A stretch of DNA of 64,000 nucleotides from SpSt-333 sp040751955 (GTDB lineage: Bacteria; Bacteroidota; Ignavibacteria; UBA10030; UBA8401), in NCBI GenBank assembly GCA_040751955.1, contig JBFMFY010000009.1:1-64000 (forward strand). Reading direction: 5' to 3'. Below the pieces are notes generated by a model that was given only the letters and a program-made list of their open reading frames with translations, had not been told where the DNA came from and searched no databases. Each line of letters begins with the position of its first letter. Position 1 is the stretch's first letter. A program made the position numbers and the translations under genes. This document shows, one piece after another, positions 1-7,875 of this stretch.

Positions 1-26
1 AAGGAGGCTCAGGTATTTCGCAAAAT

Positions 27-58
27 AAAAAAGCCGGAAAGTAAACCGGCTTTTTTAT
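27..58. terminator. Bidirectional intrinsic terminator
   Basis: A-rich tract, GC-rich stem (AAGCCGG / CCGGCTT with an AAAGTAAA loop) and T-run. It can end transcription of a plus-strand gene lying left of the window and also of the minus-strand gene that ends at 92. Confidence 0.8.
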
Positions 59-91
59 TTGAGTTGTTATCTTGCAAACAATTGTAAAAAA

Positions 92-463
92 CTATTCTTG
101 TCGCCGTTGTTCTTCCTCAACCATCCGTTTCTTTGCGATTATATAGAATGTGATCAATCCTAATCCGCCGAACAGAAAAATAATGCCGGTCGTTATCTGC
201 TCTTCATGCATGTAAAATATTTGCGTCAGGAACGCACTCACAAGAATTCCCACACCGATGAATGCGGCGAGCATTCCGTACTTCAACGCGGAGTACGGAT
301 TTGACTTCCACCGGATACCGGAATAAAGATATTTCAAGTCTTCTTTCACCAATCCTTTCTCAATTATTGACATCCGTTCCTTATGCCGCGTGTCGAAAAA
401 TTTCCAGAGCACTGCCGCGGTAACGCCGAACAGGAAAATAGGGATGAGGATTTCTTCGTTCAT
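92..463 (-). CDS. DUF6249-like small inner-membrane protein
   Basis: A 123-residue protein with three predicted membrane helices (about residues 4-22, 61-82 and 88-106). A charged cytoplasmic-type segment follows the first helix and contains RHKERMSIIEKGL, the motif I associate with the DUF6249 family, whose function is not known. It is divergent from the ECF sigma gene at 640. The shared intergenic region carries a promoter-like element facing each gene with the same -35 and a nearly identical -10, so this protein is probably a member of that sigma factor's regulon. The start at 463 is the only ATG that keeps the first helix. No enzyme function can be assigned. Confidence 0.75.
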   Translation of the reverse strand: MNEEILIPIFLFGVTAAVLWKFFDTRHKERMSIIEKGLVKEDLKYLYSGIRWKSNPYSALKYGMLAAFIGVGILVSAFLTQIFYMHEEQITTGIIFLFGGLGLITFYIIAKKRMVEEEQRRQE

Positions 464-512
464 AGTGCCTCCATAAATATATGTTATTGCTGTTTGTCTG
501 TTGCTTTCTTAC

Positions 513-541
513 TTTGACTTGGGTTTTACGAGTAAGGTTTC
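513..541 (-). promoter_or_regulatory. ECF-type promoter facing the DUF6249 gene
   Basis: Read on the minus strand: GAAACC (541-536), 17 nt, GTCAAA (518-513). This fits the general ECF pattern of a GAAC-like -35 and a GTC-like -10. The predicted transcription start is about 40 nt before the start codon at 463. It is the mirror partner of the plus-strand element at 589-617, so the same sigma factor probably reads both. Confidence 0.6.
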
Positions 542-588
542 AAATCTCATAGTTATCGGATTGATTGAAGCAATCGGATTCCTCGCTT

Positions 589-617
589 GAAACCTACATC
601 TCTGAAGACAAGTCTAA
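589..617 (+). promoter_or_regulatory. ECF-type autoregulatory promoter of the sigma operon
   Basis: GAAACC (589-594), 17 nt, GTCTAA (612-617), leading to the sigma factor start at 640. The extended -35 motif TTGAAACCT (587-595) is repeated as its exact reverse complement at 535-543 for the divergent gene. Matching spacing and sequence on both strands is strong internal evidence for a functional pair. Confidence 0.6.
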
Positions 618-639
618 ATCAGTGAGATCTCATTAGAGT

Positions 640-1230
640 ATGAAAGACAACACTGATCAGGATATTATCCGGCGCGTTCTTGCCGGAGAACAGAAAGCGT
701 ATGCCGAGTTGATAGACCGGCATAAAGAGAAGGCTATGACGCTTGCTGTAAGAATGTTGAAGAACAAATTTGATGCGGAAGAAGCGCTGCAGGATGCATT
801 CATTCGCGCTTTCAAAGCGCTGCCAGGTTTCGAATGGAAGTCGAGTTTCTCGACTTGGTTTTACCGGATTGTCTTCAATGTCTGTTCGACTGCACTTTCA
901 AAGAAGGGGAATACTTCCGTCGTTTCCATCGACGAAGAACGCGACGAACATCTCTCACTCGAAATTCGATCCACGGACGACGAACCGGATGTTGAATATG
1001 AACAGAAGGAATTTGCTCGGATTATCAAAAATGAAATAGAAATGATGGAAGAAAGTTATTCAACCATCTTGACACTCTTCTTCTTGCAAGAGATGAGTTA
1101 CGAAGAAATTATGTCTGTTACCGGACTGCCGCTCGGGACTGTGAAGAATAGATTGTTCCGTGCGCGCTCTCAATTACGCACGGCGGTCATTCGTCACTTT
1201 TCAAATGAAAAAATGTTGGAGAGCATATGA
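640..1230 (+). CDS. ECF RNA polymerase sigma factor (RpoE-like)
   Basis: A 196-residue sigma-70 family protein of the extracytoplasmic-function group. Region 2 spans about residues 20-90, with DAEEALQDAFIRAFKAL for core binding and FSTWFYRIVFNVC for -10 recognition. An acidic linker (about 105-125) follows, then region 4 with the helix-turn-helix MSYEEIMSVTGLPLGTVKNR. It would direct RNA polymerase to a small regulon, probably envelope related. Its stop overlaps the start of the next gene (ATGA at 1227-1230), implying translational coupling with its anti-sigma partner. The upstream element at 589-617 suggests positive autoregulation. The ligand or stress cannot be read from the sequence. Confidence 0.93.
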   Translation: MKDNTDQDIIRRVLAGEQKAYAELIDRHKEKAMTLAVRMLKNKFDAEEALQDAFIRAFKALPGFEWKSSFSTWFYRIVFNVCSTALSKKGNTSVVSIDEERDEHLSLEIRSTDDEPDVEYEQKEFARIIKNEIEMMEESYSTILTLFFLQEMSYEEIMSVTGLPLGTVKNRLFRARSQLRTAVIRHFSNEKMLESI

Positions 1231-1772
1231 AGAACCCCACAATGCAAGAACTGATGGAATATGTGGACGGCGTACTCGAACCGTCGCGACACCGTGAGAT
1301 AGAGAACATGATCGCTGGTTCCAAGAGCCTGCAAAAAGAGATCCGGATGCTGACGGCGATGAGAGCCGTAGTGAACCGGGAGCGTATTGCGCCGCCAAAA
1401 AAATTCACCTCCGAAATTATGAACGACATTTTGCCACAACGACAAGAGTCGATCTGGTTCCGGCTTGCAAAGAATTCATCAAATGTTTTCGCAATGGTAG
1501 TAGTGCTTACATTGATCGTAATGGCGCTAGTTTCTTCATCGCCGCCGTCATCCTCAACAATGAATCAGCTTAATACTGTTTTCAATTCTTTCTCAAGCAG
1601 TTTCAATTCCACATTCAGCCAGATCTTATCGTTGGTTCAGGAATATACGCGTCCCATCGATGGAGCGATGAAAACCATATTGGGAAAAATGCTCTTTATC
1701 GGACTTTTTATCTTCTCGCTGCTTGTTATTCTCGATGAACTTTTCGGTAAACGAATGATGGTACGTAAGTAA
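1227..1772 (+). CDS. Putative membrane anti-sigma factor
   Basis: A 181-residue protein inferred to be the anti-sigma factor of the preceding ECF gene, from the ATGA overlap and layout. The N-terminal 65 residues (MQELMEYVDGVLEPSRHREIENMI) resemble the cytoplasmic anti-sigma domain but lack the HxxxCxxC zinc motif of ZAS proteins. Helix one is about residues 88-107, followed by a Ser/Phe-rich segment, then a second helix about 153-171 with a short charged tail. The double-span topology differs from the usual single-span RseA/RsiW pattern. Function rests mainly on context. Confidence 0.7.
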   Translation: MKNPTMQELMEYVDGVLEPSRHREIENMIAGSKSLQKEIRMLTAMRAVVNRERIAPPKKFTSEIMNDILPQRQESIWFRLAKNSSNVFAMVVVLTLIVMALVSSSPPSSSTMNQLNTVFNSFSSSFNSTFSQILSLVQEYTRPIDGAMKTILGKMLFIGLFIFSLLVILDELFGKRMMVRK

Positions 1773-1845
1773 TACAGGTTTAAACCCTCCTTGCACGCCT
1801 CTACACTCTTTCGTATATTGACCACGCACGGTCATAGAAAGGTGT

Positions 1846-1998
1846 TTGTACAATTCAGCATCAAAAGAAATACTCCAGTCCGTTCACGAAGGTCTCTTCT
1901 CAACGACAGCACCGATACACCCGTCAATCACAATTGTTGAACTTGTACTGATAGGGTATTTTCTGACCATAACGTATGTCAACTCGAAAAGAAAATGA
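1846..1998 (+). CDS. Possible 50-residue membrane peptide ORF
   Basis: An open frame starting with TTG just after AGAAAGG and ending inside the start of the methyltransferase gene (TGA at 1996-1998, overlap 23 nt). The predicted peptide ends in a hydrophobic stretch (ITIVELVLIGYFLTI) followed by KRK. Codon choice looks ordinary for this genome. It would fill the otherwise empty gap between the anti-sigma gene and the methyltransferase. No family is recognised and there is no independent support, so it may be chance. Confidence 0.25.
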   Translation: MYNSASKEILQSVHEGLFSTTAPIHPSITIVELVLIGYFLTITYVNSKRK

Positions 1999-2701
1999 AA
2001 TCAAACACGGCGCGGCGATCGCCGAACATGCCGCCGATATCTGGGGCTGGGGCTCGCCGTCCGGAAAAGTACGGGCGAAGCGCCGCTCACAATTGATCAT
2101 TACATACGGGGGAATTGGTGTCGGAAAATCTGTACTGGATATTGGCTGCGGCACGGGGATCTTCAGCAGATATTTTGCAGAGACCGGTGCAACAGTGACA
2201 TCGATGGATATTTCGCCCGAACTGATCGAACAGGCAAAAAAGGAAACAACCGCACCGATAACATATTTGATCGGTGATGCGGAACGGCTTCCGTTCCCCG
2301 AATCATCGTTCGACGTTGTGGCGGGAAGTTCAATTCTCCACCATCTCGATCCCGAAGTTGCGCTGAAAGAGATTTACAGAGTGCTGCGTTCCGGCGGGCG
2401 CCTCGCTTTCGCAGAGCCGAATATGATGAACCCGCAAATTGCAGTTCAAAAAAATATACCGTTCATCAAGAAGATGCTTGGCGATTCGCCGGACGAGCGT
2501 GCATTCACACGATGGCAGATGGTTTCGTTATTGAAAAAGATGCAGTTCATAAACATCACTGTCTTCCCGTACGATTTTCTTCATCCGCTGGTGCCGCAGC
2601 CGATGATCCCTGTCGTATCAGGAATCGGGAAGATGTTGGAAAAAATTCCTATCGTGAAAGAGATCGCCGGCTCGCTTATTATTGCAGCACGCAAACAATG
2701 A
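1976..2701 (+). CDS. Class I SAM-dependent methyltransferase
   Basis: A 241-residue Methyltransf_11-type enzyme. Motif I is VLDIGCGTG (SAM binding), followed by an acidic residue at the end of strand beta-2 (SMDISPE) and the post-I region DAERLPFPESSFDVV. The motif IV-type segment VLRSGGRLAFAEPN is typical of small-molecule O-, C- or N-methyltransferases. The substrate is unknown. It is first in a plus-strand run with a GT2 fusion, an SDR epimerase and a membrane glycosyltransferase, so a glycan or lipid-linked sugar substrate is plausible. There is no clear Shine-Dalgarno; the ATG at 1976 gives the full N-terminal fold. Confidence 0.88.
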   Translation: MSTRKENEIKHGAAIAEHAADIWGWGSPSGKVRAKRRSQLIITYGGIGVGKSVLDIGCGTGIFSRYFAETGATVTSMDISPELIEQAKKETTAPITYLIGDAERLPFPESSFDVVAGSSILHHLDPEVALKEIYRVLRSGGRLAFAEPNMMNPQIAVQKNIPFIKKMLGDSPDERAFTRWQMVSLLKKMQFINITVFPYDFLHPLVPQPMIPVVSGIGKMLEKIPIVKEIAGSLIIAARKQ

Positions 2702-2774
2702 GATTTCTTGAGCCGAGTGTGATTGTTTACTACATTAATGCCATTTGATTCGATTCAATAAAAAATACTGAACA

Positions 2775-4202
2775 ATGATCCCCTCACCTCAATTTGAAGA
2801 TATCCGTCGTTCAATCCGCGAGAAGAACAATTCGATCGCGCAGCAGCGTGAAGGATGGATCAAGCGGAATCCGTACTATTACTCCGAGGTGTTGAAGTCT
2901 CTCCGGTTCATTGTTCCCGAAGGATCAAGCATTCTGCATATCCGTTGCAGCACCGGATTCTTATTGAACGAATTAAAACCTTCCTATGGCGTCGGCATTG
3001 ACGACAGCGATCAGCAGATTGCGCTTGCAAAGGCACACTATCCCCGTTTAGAATTCTATCACCAATCGCCCGAACAACCCGATGTCAAAGGGATCTTTGA
3101 CTACATCATCATATCGTCCGTAGAAGATATCGTCGATCTGAAAGCGGTGCTCGACGGTGTGAAGAAAAACGCCGACCATGGAACTCGTTTCATACTGATG
3201 CATTACAACTTTCTTTGGCATCCCTTTGTGCAATTAGCAGAAGCGTTGCACCTGAAAATTCCGCAGCGATTACACAACTGGCTGTCACTTAACGACATCA
3301 ACAACATGCTGCGACTTTCGCATTTTGAGCCGGTACATACGAAGAAGATCGTTCTCTTCCCGTTCTATATTCCCCTCATCTCGTATCTGCTGAACAGATT
3401 TGTCGCACGTCTGCCCCTCTTCCGTCAACTGACGATGACGCGGTTGACGATAGCGCGGATGCTCGATATACAAGAGAAAGAATATTCCGTCACCGTCGTT
3501 GTGCCGTGCAAGAATGAAGCGGGCAATGTGGAGAACGCCGTGAAACGGATTCCCGAAATGGGGAAAGGGACGGAGATCATTTTCGGCGACGACAAATCAA
3601 CCGACGGAACGAAAGAAAAAGTGCTGGAGATGATCAAAAAATATAAAAAGCGGAAGATCAAAGTGGTGGATAGTCCCGGTATCAGCAAAGCGGAAAATGT
3701 CTGGACTTGCTTTGAGCATGCCAAAGGTGATATCCTGATGATTCTCGATGCGGATCTTACGGTGATTCCGGAAGAGCTGCCGTATTTCTATGAAGCGATC
3801 ACAAGAAACTACGGGGAGTTCATCAACGGTTCGCGGCTTGTCTATCCGATGCACAAGGATGCAATGAAACCGATCAACATGCTCGGGAATAAATTTTTCT
3901 CCACGCTCTTTTCCTACATACTTGATACGACCATCAAAGACACATTGTGTGGAACGAAAGTGTTGTGGAGAAAGGATTACGAGAAGATAAAAAAACTGCG
4001 CGGTTCGTGGGGGATACAGGATCGCTGGGGAGATTACGAACTGATCTTCGGCGCTGCAAAACAGCATCTGAAGATTATCGACCTGCCCGTCCATTACATG
4101 GACCGGACGTACGGCGAAACGAAGATGACCAATCGTTTTCGCAACGGCTGGATTATGCTGCGGATGTGCATGGTATCATTACTGAAGATCAAATTCTATT
4201 AA
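2775..4202 (+). CDS. Methyltransferase-like domain fused to GT2 glycosyltransferase
   Basis: A 475-residue two-domain protein. Residues about 50-200 follow a class I methyltransferase layout, but the SAM loop reads ILHIRCSTG instead of LDxGCGTG, so this half may bind SAM poorly or serve a structural role. From about residue 235 a family 2 glycosyltransferase begins with VTVVVPCKNEAGNVENAV. It has a nucleotide-binding DDKSTDGT segment and the metal-binding LDADL (DxD type). The C-terminus contains GTKVLWRKDYEKI and a basic amphipathic tail like polyprenyl-phosphate glycosyltransferases. It probably transfers a sugar to a lipid carrier at the inner membrane. The next gene starts 13 nt downstream. 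Confidence 0.85.
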   Translation: MIPSPQFEDIRRSIREKNNSIAQQREGWIKRNPYYYSEVLKSLRFIVPEGSSILHIRCSTGFLLNELKPSYGVGIDDSDQQIALAKAHYPRLEFYHQSPEQPDVKGIFDYIIISSVEDIVDLKAVLDGVKKNADHGTRFILMHYNFLWHPFVQLAEALHLKIPQRLHNWLSLNDINNMLRLSHFEPVHTKKIVLFPFYIPLISYLLNRFVARLPLFRQLTMTRLTIARMLDIQEKEYSVTVVVPCKNEAGNVENAVKRIPEMGKGTEIIFGDDKSTDGTKEKVLEMIKKYKKRKIKVVDSPGISKAENVWTCFEHAKGDILMILDADLTVIPEELPYFYEAITRNYGEFINGSRLVYPMHKDAMKPINMLGNKFFSTLFSYILDTTIKDTLCGTKVLWRKDYEKIKKLRGSWGIQDRWGDYELIFGAAKQHLKIIDLPVHYMDRTYGETKMTNRFRNGWIMLRMCMVSLLKIKFY

Positions 4203-4214
4203 TCTGAAAACGTC

Positions 4215-5288
4215 ATGAATATTGCACTCATCACCGGCTCAGCCGGACTCATCGGCGCGGAATCGGTCCGTTTCTTTACAGAAAAAGGATTCACCGTCGT
4301 TGGCATTGACAATAACATGCGGATGGAATTCTTCGGTGCCGAAGCTTCCACCGAATGGCAGCGGAAGCAACTGGAAGCCGAAATTTCGTCGTACAAACAT
4401 TACTCAATCGACATCCGCGATCAACATGCGGTGAATAATGTTTTCCGCGAATACGGCAGCGACATCAAACTGATCATTCATACTGCTGCGCAGCCGTCGC
4501 ACGACTGGGCTGCAAAAGATCCGATCAAAGATTTTACGGTGAATGCCAACGGCACGCTCGTGATGCTGGAAGCGATGCGGCAATTCGCTCCGAAAGCGGT
4601 CTTCATCTTCACTTCCACCAACAAAGTGTACGGCGATACGCCGAACGCTCTTCCGCTTGTTGAATTGGAAGATCGGTGGGAGGTTGACAGTTCCCATCCT
4701 TTTGCGGTGCACGGCATCGACGAAACGATGTCGCTCGACCACACAAAGCATTCGCTCTTCGGTGTTTCCAAAACTGCTGCGGATGTGATGGTGCAGGAGT
4801 ACGGAAGATACTTCGGTTTCAATACAGGCATCTTTCGCGGAGGATGTCTCACCGGTCCAGGACACTCCGGCACGGCATTGCACGGATTTCTTGCGTACCT
4901 GATGAAGTGTGCGGTAACGGGAAATCCGTACACGGTGTTCGGCTACAAAGGGAAACAGGTTCGCGACAACATCCACAGCCGCGATCTTGTGAACATGTTC
5001 TGGCATTTCTATCAGAACCCGCGACAAGGGGAGGTGTACAATGCAGGGGGAAGCAGGTTCTCGAACTGCTCGATGAAAGAAGCGATCGCAGCGTGTGAAA
5101 AGATTACCGGGAAAAAAATGAATGTAACATACACGGACGACAACCGCATCGGCGATCACATCTGGTACATCAGTGATGTCAGGAAATTCAAGAACCATTA
5201 CCCCTCATGGTCGTACCAATATTCGCTTGATGATATTTTCAGCCAGCTGTACTCCGCGTTGACTGTCCGGGAAAGAGTGAAGTCATAG
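4215..5288 (+). CDS. CDP-paratose 2-epimerase-like SDR (NAD-dependent epimerase)
   Basis: A 357-residue extended short-chain dehydrogenase. The Rossmann motif GSAGLIG lies at the N-terminus, and EFFGAEASTEW after strand 2 is typical of the CDP-paratose/tyvelose epimerase-like group that remodels nucleotide sugars. The usual YxxxK catalytic motif reads F182-G-V-S-K186, with phenylalanine in place of the tyrosine; the lysine is kept. RGGCLTGPGHSG and DNIHSRDLV are substrate-pocket signatures of the group. It sits between two glycosyltransferases with 13-14 nt gaps, so it most likely supplies or edits a sugar donor for them. The exact sugar is unknown. Confidence 0.82.
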   Translation: MNIALITGSAGLIGAESVRFFTEKGFTVVGIDNNMRMEFFGAEASTEWQRKQLEAEISSYKHYSIDIRDQHAVNNVFREYGSDIKLIIHTAAQPSHDWAAKDPIKDFTVNANGTLVMLEAMRQFAPKAVFIFTSTNKVYGDTPNALPLVELEDRWEVDSSHPFAVHGIDETMSLDHTKHSLFGVSKTAADVMVQEYGRYFGFNTGIFRGGCLTGPGHSGTALHGFLAYLMKCAVTGNPYTVFGYKGKQVRDNIHSRDLVNMFWHFYQNPRQGEVYNAGGSRFSNCSMKEAIAACEKITGKKMNVTYTDDNRIGDHIWYISDVRKFKNHYPSWSYQYSLDDIFSQLYSALTVRERVKS

Positions 5289-5302
5289 AGAAGCATCCAT
5301 TC

Positions 5303-6949
5303 ATGGCAGAAAAGAAACAGTCCAAACAGGCGAAAAGTCACCCTAAGCAGTCCGTTGTACCGTTTGCAAAAACGGAACAATGGCTGTCAGGGATCTCCGG
5401 TCAATTGATGTACTGGAGCATCGGTATCGGAGTGGTGTGTGCATTGCTTCTCTTTAATGCTCGCATACTGGAGACAGATGACGGTCTTTATATAGAGAGC
5501 GGATATTATTACGCACAGAATTTCTTCGGCTACTATTTTACTTCGAGCGCGGCGCTTTACGTCATGTTCCTTGCGCTGCCGATTGCGTTGTTCGGCATCA
5601 ATGTCCTTCTGTTGAAGAGTCTTTCGATTGTTTTCTATGCCGTCGGAATGTATTTCCTGTTCCGAAGTTTTAACGGGAGAGTGCTATCGGTCGTATTTAT
5701 CCCTGCCTTCATGATCACTGCGTTGAATATGACAATCCTTTCGTATGCGAGTCTCACATTTACCGAGTCTTTCTACATGATGCTGCAATCCCTCTTTTTC
5801 TTTGTCTTTCTCCGACAGCTCGGCAAAGAGTCCATGGAATTGCAGCAGCCGCAAAAGAATCTGTACGGATGGCTTTCGGTCGGATTGACGTTGATACTTT
5901 TGTCTCTTACGAAAAACATTGCCGTTGCTGCGGTCGGCGCAGTGGCAGCATATTTTCTCTTTTTGAAGCAATACAAAAATGCGGCAGCCGTTGTTGCGGC
6001 ATACGCACTTTTCTGGGTTGGGTCAGGCGTACTGAAAAGTCTGCTGTGGGGCGATCTTGCAGGCAACCAATACGGTGGACAGAGCAGGATGCTGCTGTTC
6101 AAGAATCCGTACGATCCGAATTCGGGGACGGAATCGTTCGGCGGGTTCATTGATAGGTTCTTCGGCAATGCACAGATTTTTTTATCGTCGCGGTTTATGG
6201 AGATACTTGGACTCCGCGGAGAGAATTCACCGCCCGATCTGTTTATTACCCTCATTGTTGCTGCCGCGATCCTGTTCGGTCTTTATCGAATGATGGTGAA
6301 CAGAGAGAAAGTGTTATTGACTGCAGCATTCTATGCCGTTGTTGTCTCCTTCGCGACATTCATCGCTCTTCACACATCATGGGGACAGACGAGATACATC
6401 ATGATCTTCACACCATTCTTTCTGATGACAATACTGTACGGTGTGTATGATTTAATGAAAACATATGATACAGCATTGGTGCGAATGGTATTTGTCGTTC
6501 TCACCGTAGGATTACTGGGACTGAATGTTGTGACAACAATAAATGCTGCCAGTGCAAATCTTCCCACACTCAAAAAAAATCTTGGCGGCGATGAGTTTGC
6601 CGGATATCCGGAAGAGTGGGCAAACTATCTTCGTCTGAGTCAGTGGTGTGCAGACAGTCTTGAAGCGGATGCGTTGGTGGCGTGCCGGAAACCGTCGGTC
6701 TCGTTCATTTACGGCAGAGGAAAATCGTTTCAGGGAATCTATCAGGTGCCGTCGCAGGATCCTGACACGCTGTTGCAACAATTGAAGCGTCCCGGCACGA
6801 CCCATATCATCCTGGACAACATTGCCGGAACGGTCTATCGGTATATGGGGATCATCGAGCGGAAGTACCCCAATACATTTGTTCCCGTCCGTCAAATTGG
6901 CTATAATCAATCCGCAGCGTATCTGTTCAAAATCAACTATCCGTACTAA
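5303..6949 (+). CDS. Polytopic membrane glycosyltransferase (PMT/ArnT superfamily, GT39/83-like)
   Basis: A 548-residue protein with a basic N-terminus (about residues 1-30), around ten predicted membrane helices and a C-terminal soluble domain (about 430-548). The acidic ETDDGLYIESG after helix one matches the catalytic acidic loop of lipid-phosphate-sugar-dependent transferases (PMT, ArnT, Dpm-dependent). It would act at the periplasmic face of the inner membrane, transferring a sugar from a polyprenyl-phosphate donor. The GT2 fusion at 2775 could make that donor, so the cluster is internally consistent. It ends 3 nt before the next gene. Confidence 0.82.
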   Translation: MAEKKQSKQAKSHPKQSVVPFAKTEQWLSGISGQLMYWSIGIGVVCALLLFNARILETDDGLYIESGYYYAQNFFGYYFTSSAALYVMFLALPIALFGINVLLLKSLSIVFYAVGMYFLFRSFNGRVLSVVFIPAFMITALNMTILSYASLTFTESFYMMLQSLFFFVFLRQLGKESMELQQPQKNLYGWLSVGLTLILLSLTKNIAVAAVGAVAAYFLFLKQYKNAAAVVAAYALFWVGSGVLKSLLWGDLAGNQYGGQSRMLLFKNPYDPNSGTESFGGFIDRFFGNAQIFLSSRFMEILGLRGENSPPDLFITLIVAAAILFGLYRMMVNREKVLLTAAFYAVVVSFATFIALHTSWGQTRYIMIFTPFFLMTILYGVYDLMKTYDTALVRMVFVVLTVGLLGLNVVTTINAASANLPTLKKNLGGDEFAGYPEEWANYLRLSQWCADSLEADALVACRKPSVSFIYGRGKSFQGIYQVPSQDPDTLLQQLKRPGTTHIILDNIAGTVYRYMGIIERKYPNTFVPVRQIGYNQSAAYLFKINYPY

Positions 6950-6952
6950 TCC

Positions 6953-7747
6953 ATGGCATCAACGATCAACATACTTTTTGTAGGAGACATCATCGGCAAG
7001 CCGGGACTCGACCTTGTGACGTCGATGCTCAAAGGACTGCTGGAGAAACACAAGATCGATTTCTGTATCGCGAACGGGGAGAACGTTGCGGACGGCAAAG
7101 GGATCGAAGAGGGACAGGTGAAGCAGTTGTTTGACCTTGGCGTTCATGTCATCACCGGCGGCAACCATACGTTCGACCGATGGGACATGAAGAAGGTCTA
7201 TTCGTCGTTCAAGCATTTGATCCGTCCGTTGAACTATCCGAAAGATGTTGCCGGGTATGGCTACACCATCTACGAATTGAAGAGCGGCGTCAAAGCCGGG
7301 GTCATCAATCTGCAGGGACGCACGTACATGCAGCCGATCGATGACCCGTTCCGATCCATCGATTGGGCGCTCTCGAAAGTGAACGAGCAGACGAAAATTT
7401 CATTCATCGATTTCCATGCAGAAGCGACGGCGGAAAAAATGGCGATGGGATGGTACGTGGACGGGCGCGCGAGTGTACTCGTCGGTACCCATACGCACAC
7501 GCCGACCGCCGACGCAAGAATTTTGCCGCGAGCAACCGGATTTATCACTGATGTGGGAATGACGGGACCGTACGATTCGGTGCTCGGCATGAAGAAAGAT
7601 CTTGCGATCAAACGGTTTCTCACGCAAACGCCTCACAAATATGAAACCGCGGTGAACGAGGTTCGTTTCTGCGGCGTCATTGCCGAAGTGGAAGTGGAGA
7701 CAGGGAAATGTGTGCGGTTTGAGCAATTGATCTTCCCGAAGTTTTGA
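6953..7747 (+). CDS. ymdB: YmdB/TIGR00282-type metallophosphoesterase
   Basis: A 264-residue calcineurin-like phosphoesterase of the YmdB family, which hydrolyses 2',3'-cyclic nucleotides and influences RNA turnover. The full set of metal ligands is visible: GDIIGKPG near the N-terminus, NGENVADGKGI, GGNHTFD, and toward the C-terminus DFHAEATAEK, GTHTHTPTAD and TDVGMTGP. The length is normal for the family. It follows the glycosyltransferase by 3 nt and is probably cotranscribed, though its role is not obviously linked to glycan synthesis. Confidence 0.9.
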   Translation: MASTINILFVGDIIGKPGLDLVTSMLKGLLEKHKIDFCIANGENVADGKGIEEGQVKQLFDLGVHVITGGNHTFDRWDMKKVYSSFKHLIRPLNYPKDVAGYGYTIYELKSGVKAGVINLQGRTYMQPIDDPFRSIDWALSKVNEQTKISFIDFHAEATAEKMAMGWYVDGRASVLVGTHTHTPTADARILPRATGFITDVGMTGPYDSVLGMKKDLAIKRFLTQTPHKYETAVNEVRFCGVIAEVEVETGKCVRFEQLIFPKF

Positions 7748-7776
7748 TTTCACACAAAGGCAAAAAGGATTTTTTG

Positions 7777-7842
7777 TCCCCCTTGTGCGAGGGATTGTGT
7801 GTAAGCGAAAGGGGGAAGATGCGCTTTAGCGCATCTGGGGGG
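7777..7842. repeat. Palindromic intergenic repeat element
   Basis: Two adjacent stem-loops: TCCCCCTT (7777-7784) pairing with AAGGGGGA (7809-7816), and AGATGCGC-TTTA-GCGCATCT (7817-7836), followed by a G-run. It fills the gap between ymdB and folD and resembles the dispersed palindromic elements seen elsewhere in this window. It may also act as a terminator-like structure for ymdB. Confidence 0.55.
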
Positions 7843-7875
7843 AAGTGAAAAAATGCATTGAGGTTAGAACACATC

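Noticed and set aside
4404..5198. 264-residue minus-strand ORF inside the epimerase gene
   Set aside because: Shadow of the plus-strand gene, whose protein has clear family motifs; the antisense product has no recognisable domain.
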